From Bacillota bacterium (GTDB taxonomy: Bacteria > Bacillota_C > Negativicutes > CTSoil-072): 33,111 nucleotides of DNA. The notes under the pieces were generated by a model. That model searched no databases, had not been told where the DNA came from, and saw nothing but the letters and a program-made list of their open reading frames with translations. Position numbers and translations under genes: made by a program. Shown piece by piece: positions 1 through 7,115 of the stretch; the stretch's first letter is position 1; every line of letters begins with the position of its first letter. Location of the stretch: NCBI GenBank assembly GCA_017861495.1, contig JAGFXW010000026.1, positions 1 through 33,111 on the forward strand. Reading direction: 5' to 3'.

Positions 1-150
1 CGGGGCAAACACCCAATTAGGCGGAGAAAACTCAGGCTTTATGAGTTGGGCGTACCAGCCGCTTACCGAGATCTTTGTAAATAATCCTCCGATCCCTCCG
101 GCTGCAAAGCAGGTTATGAGGCAGACAATAAACTTTGAAACGCTTTTCAT
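1..150 (-). CDS. tspO: TspO/MBR family protein, N-terminal part (runs off the window)
   Basis: The 50 visible codons begin with ATG at 150, eight bases after a GGAGG site. They encode a first membrane helix (residues about 5-25) followed by SGWYAQLIKPEFSPPNWVF. That is the conserved first-loop signature of the TspO/tryptophan-rich sensory protein family (WY..L.KP...PP.W.F). TspO proteins are five-helix membrane proteins that bind porphyrins and take part in stress responses. The remaining two thirds lie beyond the left edge. An upstream ATG at 154 is out of frame. The family call rests on this motif only, but the motif is distinctive. Confidence 0.85.
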   Translation of the reverse strand, partial: MKSVSKFIVCLITCFAAGGIGGLFTKISVSGWYAQLIKPEFSPPNWVFAP

Positions 151-198
151 ACATCTACGCCTCCGTCACAACTGTAATATTATTCGAAATCGGCTTCC

Positions 199-627
199 TC
201 ACCGCCTGAAATGAAGTTCTGTTTCAACCGCGTTGTCCAAACTACGAAATATAACTTGATCGACAATCAGTTTATATACTGTCATATTAGGATCTCCGGC
301 TTCCTTGAAAAATTCTTTGACGCCTGATAACTGTTCGACAATTTGCCGGCGCGCCTTCTGCAATTCTTCTGCGTCAACATCCTTTTCTTGTTGCAGCCAC
401 CCTTGCAGACGCAGCACATTATTATGATCATCCACAGTACACAGTTCGACTTTATTGTTAAGTGCTATTTCTTTGGTTTTTTCAGTATTTTTGTAGCTTA
501 TCAGCCAAATATTCCCCGTTTCGTCCACGAACGGGCGCATTGGCCGGACTCTAGGGACATTCTCCTGCGCCGTGCCTAAAAAAAACACGTTGTTTTTTAA
601 TATTTCGACAATTTCAGGATCAAACAT
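199..627 (-). CDS. Pyridoxamine 5'-phosphate oxidase-like FMN-binding split-barrel protein
   Basis: This 142-residue cytoplasmic protein starts with ATG behind an AGGGGG site. The N-terminal pattern, a short helix then VFFLGTAQENVPRVRPMRPF and a VDETGNIWLIS strand, is typical of small split-barrel flavin or F420-binding proteins related to pyridoxamine phosphate oxidase. Residues 45-75 (KNTEKTKEIALNNKVEL) match the usual helix after the barrel's first strands. Such proteins are often general stress proteins or flavin-dependent reductases; the substrate cannot be read from sequence. It lies about 48 bp upstream of tspO in the same direction and could be co-transcribed with it. No membrane or export signal is present. 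Confidence 0.8.
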   Translation of the reverse strand: MFDPEIVEILKNNVFFLGTAQENVPRVRPMRPFVDETGNIWLISYKNTEKTKEIALNNKVELCTVDDHNNVLRLQGWLQQEKDVDAEELQKARRQIVEQLSGVKEFFKEAGDPNMTVYKLIVDQVIFRSLDNAVETELHFRR

Positions 628-770
628 TGTTTTACCCCCTTTTATGTGTAAAGTTTTGCTATATCCTTTTTAAATTCAGGATTCAATCGTTTGCCTTTCA
701 TTCTGTCACAATCATAAACTGGTACCTTCTCCGTTAGTGCAAAAGTTAAGGGTGTTTGAGTTGGCACATG

Positions 771-1694
771 TTAATGCGGTGTCGAAGCGCTTTTGTATAT
801 ATCGGCTACAGCGGCGGAAATTTCAGGAAAACTAAAAGTGAAGCCTTGTTCAAGAAGTCGTTTGGGCGCAACTTGCTGATCAGCCAACAAAAGTTCTTCG
901 GCCATTTCGCCAAAAATGATTTTGGCTATAAACGCCGGAACTTTTGTCCAACTGCGTCGCCCCAGTTCTTTACCGACACAACGTGTAAATTCCGCCATGG
1001 AAACCGGATGAGGGCTGGTGAGGTTATATGCCCCTTGCATTTCTACCCGATCCAGAGCCAGTTGAATCGCACGAACCAGATCTTTATTATGTACCCAGGA
1101 CATATGCTGTTCACCACTGCCAATGACTCCTCCAACTCTAAATTGGAAGGGTTTTTCAATCTCAGCTAGAATTCCTCCGCCGTGTCCCAGAACAAGACCA
1201 AATCGAAATACTACGACCCGCACGCCATCTTCCACTGCGGCGGCAGCAGCCTGTTCCCATTGGCGGCAGACAGACGCCAAAAAGCCTTCTCCGGAAGGAC
1301 TTTCTTCTGTTTGTATCCCTAGCGTTCGAACCCCATAGTAACCTACGGCAGAAGCATTTACCAGAACAGACGGCAGCGGCAACCCGGCTTGACGGTTCCG
1401 CCGCAGGGCAGCGGTGATCCGGTTTGTCGTTTCTATGCGGCTGGACAAAATTCCGGTCTTAACAGAAGATGTCCACCGCTGGGCAATATTTTCGCCGGCC
1501 AGGTTTACAATACCATAACAGTCTGACAGCACCTCGGCCGGAACTAAGCCTTCGCTGTCGAGGCGAATAACTTTATCCGGCAACATGATCCCGCTGCGGC
1601 TTAAGGTGATTGGATCGTATCCATTGGCCCGAAGATGGCTTACTAAAGCTTTTCCCACAAAACCGGTACCGCCGGCCACTAAAATTTTATTCAT
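771..1694 (-). CDS. TIGR01777-type NAD(P)-dependent epimerase (YfcH/SulA-like)
   Basis: This 307-residue Rossmann-fold protein of the extended short-chain dehydrogenase type has its dinucleotide-binding GGTGFVG at residues 8-14. The mid-protein GIVNLAGENIAQRW and VGYYG segments, where the catalytic Tyr sits, are characteristic of the TIGR01777 family. The C-terminal tail from about residue 250 (PAFIAKIIFGEMAEELLLADQQV) is the DUF1731 domain that ends these proteins. The start has a GAGAGGAG site 8 bases upstream. The physiological substrate of the family is unknown, although it is widespread. Length and domain order are complete. It stands alone, with 143 bp before the downstream gene. Confidence 0.88.
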   Translation of the reverse strand: MNKILVAGGTGFVGKALVSHLRANGYDPITLSRSGIMLPDKVIRLDSEGLVPAEVLSDCYGIVNLAGENIAQRWTSSVKTGILSSRIETTNRITAALRRNRQAGLPLPSVLVNASAVGYYGVRTLGIQTEESPSGEGFLASVCRQWEQAAAAAVEDGVRVVVFRFGLVLGHGGGILAEIEKPFQFRVGGVIGSGEQHMSWVHNKDLVRAIQLALDRVEMQGAYNLTSPHPVSMAEFTRCVGKELGRRSWTKVPAFIAKIIFGEMAEELLLADQQVAPKRLLEQGFTFSFPEISAAVADIYKSASTPH

Positions 1695-2021
1695 TTTAGT
1701 CGCTCCTCTCTATCCTACAAATTATTGTCAGCGAAAATCCGGTGAATTTTTTCGGTTGATTGCGCTTCTTTCGGATAATTTGCTTGAAACAAAGGCGCCA
1801 AAAGGTCATCTTTTTTTAAAGTTACGTGCAGTTATTTAAATATTTGTAATATTATTACTTTGTTAGATAAACAAATTCCTGCAAGCCCAACGATTTCTTG
1901 TGGGAACATATGTTTATAGATGAAAGTCAAAAAACGGAGGAGTCTGGCATCAATACAATAGTTGCATGGCTGTATTTGGGTTGGCAATTGGTTCGAATTG
2001 TTGTCTTTTCTTCATTCCGAT
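1695..2021. other. Intergenic stretch without a recognised gene
   Basis: AT-rich spacer between two minus-strand genes. It holds the upstream region and ribosome binding site of the epimerase gene. I see no convincing coding frame, RNA gene or strong terminator. Confidence 0.6.
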
Positions 2022-3200
2022 TCATTTCATTGCGACTTCCGGCTTTGGCAAAAAGAAGGAAAATAACGCGGCAAGCACTGCAACAGCTGTCAGGAGTTCC
2101 ATCGTAGCCACCAATCCATAATTGTCGGCAAATCGGCCAATCAACGGAACTACTACTCCGCCAACACTAAAGGAAAGACCCATCGTAACTCCGGAGGCAA
2201 AACCAACATTGCGGGCTAAATAAGTTTGACCCAAAACCACAACCGAACTAAATGGCGCAAAAATGGCAAACCCGATCGGAACCATTAGTAAATACCCGGT
2301 TGTTACATTGGTCGTCCAAGATAAAAGCGCAACCATTGGCGCCAATAGTACATAACTCATCCGAATAATTTTTAAATAGCCAAACTTATCCGCCATCAAT
2401 CCCCCAATTAATGTGGTCACTACACCCAGCGTAAAAAGCAGCGTTAATGCAGAAGCAGCTGCCGCCTCAGACAGCCGTAAAACATCGGTCCAATAAAGCG
2501 GAATAAAACTTCTTAATCCGCAGACGACAATGGAATTGCACACAATCAATAAAGTTAAATGTGCAAACGCGTTCCAATTGTTGCTGTCTTCTTTCCTTTT
2601 TTCAATAGATTGTTCAACTCCATTATTGATAGAAACCGATGTCTTAGCAATTTCCGCTTTCATTTTGGGCACAAAAAACATCAAAATTGCTGCCGTTATC
2701 ACTGCTATAAAACATAATACAATGGTGCCCTTCATGCTAAACATCGTAATGGAGGACACCGCAAGAACCGGACCGATAGCAAATCCGCTATTCCCTCCGA
2801 CCGAGAAAATACTTAATGCTGTACCTCTTGTACTACCAGAAACCCGATTAACCATACGCGCCGCTTCCGGATGGAAAATCGCGCTGCCGATGCCGCTTAG
2901 CGTGATCACAGTGAAAATTGCCCAATAATCTTCAAACAAACCTGACATTCCCATCGCGACTCCAGACAGCAAAATTCCTAACGACATATACCAATTTCGG
3001 GATTTCTGGTCTGCCAGCCATCCAAACGCAGGCTGTACGACTGACGATAAAAAACAAGAAGCAAACATGAGTCCCGCCACCGAGCTATAATCCATGCCAT
3101 ACCGTGAAACGAAAAAAGGTAACACAGCCGGCAATACTCCGGGCGTAATATCGTTGGCTAAATGTGCTATTGCCAATAAATACACGTATTTGGGGTTCAA
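2022..3200 (-). CDS. fsr: MFS exporter of the fosmidomycin-resistance (Fsr) family
   Basis: This 392-residue polytopic membrane protein has about 12 predicted helices. The N-terminus (LAIAHLANDITPGVLPAVLP), then QPAFGWLADQ after helix 2 and GIGSAIFHPEAARMVNRVSG, are close to the diagnostic signatures of Fsr-type major facilitator proteins. SVGGNSGFAIGP follows in helix 5. Family members export fosmidomycin or other small compounds by proton antiport; the substrate here is unknown. The start is TTG at 3200, supported by GAGGTGG seven bases upstream; no ATG is nearby. A central cytoplasmic loop (about residues 180-210) is rich in charged residues, as usual between the two halves. Nothing in the neighbourhood suggests a specific drug-resistance cluster. 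Confidence 0.88.
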   Translation of the reverse strand: MNPKYVYLLAIAHLANDITPGVLPAVLPFFVSRYGMDYSSVAGLMFASCFLSSVVQPAFGWLADQKSRNWYMSLGILLSGVAMGMSGLFEDYWAIFTVITLSGIGSAIFHPEAARMVNRVSGSTRGTALSIFSVGGNSGFAIGPVLAVSSITMFSMKGTIVLCFIAVITAAILMFFVPKMKAEIAKTSVSINNGVEQSIEKRKEDSNNWNAFAHLTLLIVCNSIVVCGLRSFIPLYWTDVLRLSEAAAASALTLLFTLGVVTTLIGGLMADKFGYLKIIRMSYVLLAPMVALLSWTTNVTTGYLLMVPIGFAIFAPFSSVVVLGQTYLARNVGFASGVTMGLSFSVGGVVVPLIGRFADNYGLVATMELLTAVAVLAALFSFFLPKPEVAMK

Positions 3201-3290
3201 TGTAAAGCCACCTCATATAAAAATATCCCTTGTAATGCCATTATACTCTATAAATAGACCCCATATAAATAAACAAAAATGAGGATTTTA

Positions 3291-3526
3291 ATGATCGGAA
3301 AAATGAGCATGTCCCGGCAAGGAAACTGTTACGATAATTCTGTCATGGAGAATTTGTTGGTCATTTGAAATCCGAATTACTTTATCTACAAACATTCAAC
3401 AGCACAGAACATTTCATCAAAGAACTGGAATAATATGTATTTTACTACAACAACTATAGAACCAAGAATAAACTAAAAGGATCGAGTCCTGTTCAATACA
3501 GGATTCAATCCTCGTTAGCTGCCTAA
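3291..3526 (+). pseudogene. 3' remnant of an IS3-family (IS150 group) transposase OrfB
   Basis: The plus strand encodes SMSRQGNCYDNSVMEN, then KSELLYLQTFNSTEHFIKEL, YYNNYRTKNKLKG and SPVQYR. These are the C-terminal blocks of IS150-type DDE transposases, including the last catalytic Glu in VMEN. Two lesions are visible: a missing base around 3355-3362 shifts the frame (ENL then GHLKSE is expected), and a TAA interrupts EL-E-YVFYYNN where Glu is normal. The N-terminal three quarters of orfB and all of orfA are absent. It is a decayed insertion-sequence end, not a functional gene. Confidence 0.88.
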
Positions 3527-3535
3527 AAATAATGT

Positions 3536-3560
3536 TGTCTAACTTATTGGGGTCATTTCA
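3536..3560. repeat. Terminal inverted repeat of the IS3/IS150 remnant
   Basis: Ten bases after the transposase stop, TGTCTAACTTATTGGGGTCA resembles the terminal inverted repeat of IS150-group elements. The matching left end was not found in the window, in line with a one-sided remnant. Confidence 0.6.
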
Positions 3561-3930
3561 AACTTATAGGCGAACACCGTTTATTCGATGTGCAAAGTAG
3601 GTTCTCTCCAGTTCCTTTGGATACTGTTTGGGCGTGTCGCTACCTATACACCGCAGGGTTCTTCGGTATTGCTTTTAGGGTTCTCCATACCTTCTTCTGC
3701 CTTCGCCCGTGATAGCGCGGCTCGGCTCCCTGTTGTCCCTCTCGGGAAATCAATGTCGATGCGGCAGTATTCACTTTATATGTTACAACCCGCCAAATTG
3801 TCGTGCTTGTTGCCAAGCTACAACGCCTCAGAGCACAGATTACGCCGTACCCTGTTTGAAAACTGACCCGCCGCATCCACTTTAGTCCAAAAGGCATTGG
3901 AAAGTTCAGAACTCCAGTCAGAGCATCTAT
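3561..3930. other. Unassigned GC-richer segment after the IS remnant
   Basis: About 370 bp whose base composition is clearly richer in G+C than the flanking genes. Open frames exist on both strands (plus 3588-3866, minus 3640-3897), but neither gives a recognisable protein or has a good ribosome binding site. Its position right after an IS end suggests further mobile or decayed DNA. I cannot name it. Confidence 0.4.
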
Positions 3931-4608
3931 TTATTTCATCTTAAATTTCGCCGGAAATTGCTTCACAATTCCTTCAGATAGAGTGTCAGCCATCATTAAG
4001 GCCTGGGTATATATTTGGTCGAACGTTGCAATATCGTTAGGATAATCTTGATTCAATCGTGCGAGCAGTTCGCTTTTTGTTAACGACAGATGCTGGTGCA
4101 GCATATCCTGCAGTCCGGCTTTGGGCCAGTTAGGATTTGCCGAACTTAAGAACACAGCAATCTCATCGGCGTTGGCAATCCATTTACTTTCTTCACTGCT
4201 GACAGTTTCCGTGTCGCCATTTTTAGCGGCAGTAACAATATTGGCTGCAATTAGAATATGGTTTTTCAACAGATCGGCCAGTTTTTCGCCGGCAGCATCT
4301 CCATAATACGGTTTGATTGCATTGCCAATATCTTGCTGATTTTTAAGCAGCCGTTCTGCATTCAATCCAGCTTCCGGCATATTAGCAACAGAGGAAACAA
4401 TAAACAGCCGCGTCCAAATGACATGATCCGACCAAAGTTTTCTCATCCCATCTCTTAAGTCAACTTCTGACTTACTCATTGCCGTTGGATCCTTCATATG
4501 CATTTCCATTGATGGATTCTCAGTATGTCCATAAGCGGCATTAGCAATCACTGCAGGGCTCATAACAAAACATACAACCAAGATCATGAGAAATGATTTT
4601 TTAATCAT
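3931..4608 (-). CDS. Secreted helical protein of unknown function
   Basis: The ATG at 4608 (MIKKSFL) is preferred because AGGAG lies eight bases upstream; the GTG nine bases further out would overlap that site. The 225-residue product has a Sec signal peptide (basic start, hydrophobic stretch, cleavage near ANAAYG). The mature part is almost wholly helical with two similar halves: LWSDHVIWTRLFIVSS...LLKNQQDIGNAI...YYG and NADEIAVFLSSANPNWP...DMLHQHLSLTKSELLARL. This pattern occurs in a family of exported proteins of Firmicutes that databases often mislabel as glycosyltransferases; no enzyme motif is visible. The His/Met-rich mature N-terminus (GHTENPSMEMHMKDP) could bind metal, which is an inference only. 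Confidence 0.7.
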   Translation of the reverse strand: MIKKSFLMILVVCFVMSPAVIANAAYGHTENPSMEMHMKDPTAMSKSEVDLRDGMRKLWSDHVIWTRLFIVSSVANMPEAGLNAERLLKNQQDIGNAIKPYYGDAAGEKLADLLKNHILIAANIVTAAKNGDTETVSSEESKWIANADEIAVFLSSANPNWPKAGLQDMLHQHLSLTKSELLARLNQDYPNDIATFDQIYTQALMMADTLSEGIVKQFPAKFKMK

Positions 4609-4676
4609 TTTACACACTCCTTATTATAAATTTCCATCAACCACTATACAGGCCCACTCTGCCAATCATTACCTTC

Positions 4677-5219
4677 TTACGTTGTTATTCTACGAAAATT
4701 ACGCTTACCGGACAAACGCCTGCTCTCCACTTTTTTCTTTGGCAAGCAAGCAGCCAATTGAGCGGATCGTGCTAATCCAGCGCCTCCCCCTGCGCATCCG
4801 AGTCCCCAAATCGGTATACGAACTGTATTCGTCGGCAAATCCAATATTTGAATTAACTTTGTATCCAGCGTTGGTGTTGTTATACCAGTAGAAGTAACAT
4901 AAACTATGGTTCCTACGTCGGTTGGAATTACATTAGCGCGTTCCATGGCTTCACGTGATGCTTTCACCATTAAATCCAGAACAGTTGTTGCAAATATCTG
5001 ATTAGCTTCTGAAAAGCAATGAGGAGTAACGTCCCACTCCAATGGTTGAGATAGGTATCTGGTTTTTATACAACTGTTTTCGAAGATAGGAAGCAAGCGG
5101 TCAATATCTTTGAAATGAGAACAAAATATTGGAGCAATAAACTGTTTGATGTCGCTTTGTTGAACCATATAAAGAGGAACCGCTGTGCTTATCGACTTTA
5201 TGCTGGCCAACTCTTTCAA
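4677..5219 (-). pseudogene. Type III polyketide synthase (chalcone/stilbene synthase-like), truncated
   Basis: The 180-residue frame starts at TTG 5219 behind AGGGAG. Residues 1-165 match the N-terminal domain of bacterial type III polyketide synthases. The thiolase-fold strand TIVYVTSTGITTPTLD is followed by GLGCAGGGAGLARSAQLA, which contains the nucleophilic Cys. After AACLPKKKV the sequence loses similarity and stops. The whole C-terminal domain with the catalytic His and Asn (about 180 residues) is missing, and no continuation appears in the other frames before the next gene. The product cannot be an active condensing enzyme. I read it as a gene cut by deletion. In intact loci such genes usually sit beside an isoprenylcysteine methyltransferase-like gene, which is absent here. 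Confidence 0.82.
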
Positions 5220-5274
5220 ATGCCCACTCCCTAACTGATTTTATTTGTATTCAATTACAATATTTCCGAAAAAT

Positions 5275-5324
5275 AATGTCCATGGATAGGAAAAACAAAT
5301 TTGTTTTTCCTATCCATGGACATT
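5275..5324. terminator. Perfect 50-bp palindrome, probable terminator of the minus-strand operon
   Basis: Two perfect 25-base arms with no loop (AATGTCCATGGATAGG... and its exact complement), centred between 5299 and 5300. On the minus strand it lies 7 bp after the stop of the COG4315 gene and is followed by ATTTTTC, so it can act as a terminator. A perfect stem of this length without a GC-rich core is unusual for an ordinary intrinsic terminator. Confidence 0.65.
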
Positions 5325-5331
5325 CTATGTC

Positions 5332-5754
5332 TTACTCTTTTACTTTTATAATAAACCAAACACCATTAAAGCCTTGACCTTTGATATCGCCGACCATCAT
5401 ATCTTTGCTGAAATAATAAAGCGGCCAACCTCTAAACGTTGTTTGTTTCATTCCATCATCACGTGTAATTACACCAAATTCAGAGGCATCCAAATCTTCG
5501 GAAACCATTATTTTTTCAGCATAAAACACAGGCCACAACAAAGCGCACTGGCCTTTACAGGTGCTGCTGCCTGAAATATCTTTTGTAAAATAGTAGAGAG
5601 TTTTTCCTTGTCCGTCGACAAGGTATTTACCAAAATCAGCCGATTGGGCAGTCATGACGGTGTAATTCATTTGAGCTGACCCTATATTCGTTCCCGCCAC
5701 AAAAAATAGAGCTATAAATAGAATAGTAATCGTAAAATAAACTTTCCTGTTCAC
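5332..5754 (-). CDS. Secreted COG4315/PF03640 repeat protein
   Basis: This 140-residue protein has a GTG start behind AAAGGAGGG and a signal peptide (cleavage near GSAQM). The mature part carries two copies of the PF03640 motif: KTLYYFTKDISGSSTCKGQC followed by ALLWPVFYAE, and the later TTFRGWPLYYFSKD with VWFII near the end. Family members are exported proteins of unknown biochemical role; some are found near respiratory or metal-handling genes. The single CKGQC pair could form a disulfide. It follows the cupredoxin gene by about 100 bp without an evident terminator, so it is probably the last gene of an operon headed by riboswitch 1. Confidence 0.82.
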   Translation of the reverse strand: MNRKVYFTITILFIALFFVAGTNIGSAQMNYTVMTAQSADFGKYLVDGQGKTLYYFTKDISGSSTCKGQCALLWPVFYAEKIMVSEDLDASEFGVITRDDGMKQTTFRGWPLYYFSKDMMVGDIKGQGFNGVWFIIKVKE

Positions 5755-5853
5755 AAAATAACCCTCCTTTTATTGTTGGGTCACTACCCATAGTTTTAAC
5801 GGCTAATAATCACCTCCCAAGGTCAACTTTCCTATTTGGAGTTTCAAAGTTAC

Positions 5854-6189
5854 TTATTGAACAATCACCCGTCCGTTCATACTGGGATGTAGAGTGCAGT
5901 AATAGTCGAACGTTCCTGCTTCATTAAAAGTTTGTTGAAAGGATTGGCCTTCACGCAAAAGTCCGCTGTAAAAAAAACTTCCTCTCACAGTATGACCTGC
6001 TGAATCTTTATTTATCCAGATGATTGTTTCGCCTTTCTGAATCGTTATCTCATCCGGCTGAAAGGAAGCATCCTGAATAATAATAGTATTCTTTGCCGGA
6101 TCCGGTTCTGAGTATGCGGTACTTCCGGCGATTGCAACAACCAGTATAAATAGCAACACATGGATCATGAAAACTTTCCTGTTCTTCAT
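5854..6189 (-). CDS. Exported cupredoxin (plastocyanin-like blue copper protein)
   Basis: I choose ATG 6189 (MKNRKVF), nine bases after AGAGG; the frame stays open 17 codons upstream but that part has no good start site. The 111-residue product has an N-terminal hydrophobic signal (about residues 8-25) and one cupredoxin fold. TIIIQDASFQPDEITIQKGE and TIIWINKD are typical strands. The type I copper ligands are all visible: His in AGHTV, then Cys, His and Met in YYCTLHPSMNG. It should carry one electron on copper outside the cytoplasmic membrane; the partner is unknown. It sits between a ferritin-like gene and the COG4315 gene on the same strand. Confidence 0.9.
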   Translation of the reverse strand: MKNRKVFMIHVLLFILVVAIAGSTAYSEPDPAKNTIIIQDASFQPDEITIQKGETIIWINKDSAGHTVRGSFFYSGLLREGQSFQQTFNEAGTFDYYCTLHPSMNGRVIVQ

Positions 6190-6214
6190 GCCCATTCGCC
6201 TCTTTTCACATACT

Positions 6215-6258
6215 GCCGGATATAACCGCAACCGGTTCAAGTTACCGTTATATCCGGC
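6215..6258. repeat. 12-bp inverted repeat upstream of the cupredoxin gene
   Basis: GCCGGATATAAC and its exact complement flank a 20-base loop, in the gap between the ferritin-like gene and the cupredoxin ribosome binding site. There is no following T-run on either strand, so it looks more like an RNA processing or stability stem within the operon than a terminator. Confidence 0.5.
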
Positions 6259-6307
6259 CTGTCTAAGTCCGAGTTCATATTAGAACTCCAGCAAAATACG
6301 TTATCCG

Positions 6308-6829
6308 TTAAAACGGCGCAAAACCCATGTTGCTCCATAGAATTTGTTTGGTCTCTTCATAGTGGGATTCAATAATCTTGCGATGACACAATTCCCAATC
6401 TGCCAGCATCTCAAAAATTTTCTTTCCTTCCGGATCAGACGTATTTTTTGCAGCATTTTGATAAAAAGTGTATAAATCAATTTCAATAAATAAAGCGAGT
6501 CGTAAAGCTGTCATATCACTAGTTTCTTCAGTGAGCATCCCGGCCGGTTCAAGACCTTGCCCGCTGCTGCGGCGATAAAACGTATTCCATTTCATACTTT
6601 CTTTATTGTATAAACTGATGTCCAGGTTTTGATCCCATTTACCACTCGCCACGATCGAATCATAGTGTTTTTGCAAAAATTCCTGATGCGTCTTCTCCCA
6701 TTGTGAGAGTTCCAAAAACATTTGTTTCGCTTCCTCATTTTTCACTTGCTGCGCAGCTCTGGCAAAAAACTCTTCCCCTTCTTTTTCCATGCTAAGAGCA
6801 AATTTAATGACCGACAAAGCATTTTCCAA
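6308..6829 (-). CDS. Ferritin-like (rubrerythrin-type) diiron protein
   Basis: This 173-residue four-helix protein has the spaced Glu/His pattern of the rubrerythrin/ferritin-like superfamily. Helix 1 is MEKEGEEFFARAA, helix 2 EKTHQEFLQKHY, helix 3 FIEIDLYTFYQNAA and helix 4 DWELCHRKIIESHY, which would supply two Glu-x2-His type sites for a diiron centre. There is no C-terminal rubredoxin domain, so it is not a classical rubrerythrin. Related proteins handle peroxide or iron in anaerobes. The gene follows riboswitch 1 and its terminator, so its expression probably depends on a cyclic dinucleotide. The start has a typical GAGGAG site. Confidence 0.82.
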   Translation of the reverse strand: MENALSVIKFALSMEKEGEEFFARAAQQVKNEEAKQMFLELSQWEKTHQEFLQKHYDSIVASGKWDQNLDISLYNKESMKWNTFYRRSSGQGLEPAGMLTEETSDMTALRLALFIEIDLYTFYQNAAKNTSDPEGKKIFEMLADWELCHRKIIESHYEETKQILWSNMGFAPF

Positions 6830-6893
6830 AATAATCTCCTCCTATATTCTCATTGAAGTTTCATATGGTAAACCTTTGCTGCTCAATGAAAAC

Positions 6894-7010
6894 AAAAAAC
6901 CGCCAGAACACAACGGATATCCGGTTGCGGCCTGGCAGTCTTAAGCCCATTCTCCGCGGCTTTTAGACCCACGGCTTTGCGTCCTTGCCTTTTGGCAAGT
7001 TTGCCAATCT
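6894..7010 (-). promoter_or_regulatory. GEMM-I cyclic-dinucleotide riboswitch 1 with overlapping terminator
   Basis: Read on the minus strand it contains GGCAAACTTGCC, the invariant GGACGCAAAGC core, GGGTCTAA and the 3' ACTGCCAGGCCGC of the GEMM-I aptamer. The aptamer's 3' strand is also the 5' arm of a long hairpin ending in CTGGCGG and TTTTTT (6894-6939). Aptamer and terminator are therefore mutually exclusive, which predicts that ligand turns expression on. Two features differ from the other three copies: the P1-type hairpin loop is AAAA instead of GAAA, and the base two before CAAAC is G rather than A. It precedes the ferritin-like gene. Confidence 0.88.
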
Positions 7011-7045
7011 CTATGTTATGAGATAATTTCAAACTATCTATTCAT

Positions 7046-7051
7046 ATTATA
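7046..7051 (-). promoter_or_regulatory. -10 element of the riboswitch 1 promoter
   Basis: TATAAT on the minus strand about 35 bases upstream of the aptamer. A -35 hexamer is weak at 17 bp spacing. The IS256 element begins about 65 bp further upstream, so the promoter appears intact. Confidence 0.6.
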
Positions 7052-7115
7052 CTACATTAAAATACTGTTTCACATGTTTTGATAAATAATTTTGAATTTT
7101 GCAATAATTAGTTAA

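Noticed and set aside
3588..3897. Overlapping frames on both strands in the GC-richer segment
   Set aside because: No ribosome binding site, no conserved motif, and low-complexity-like amino-acid use; listed only as unassigned DNA.
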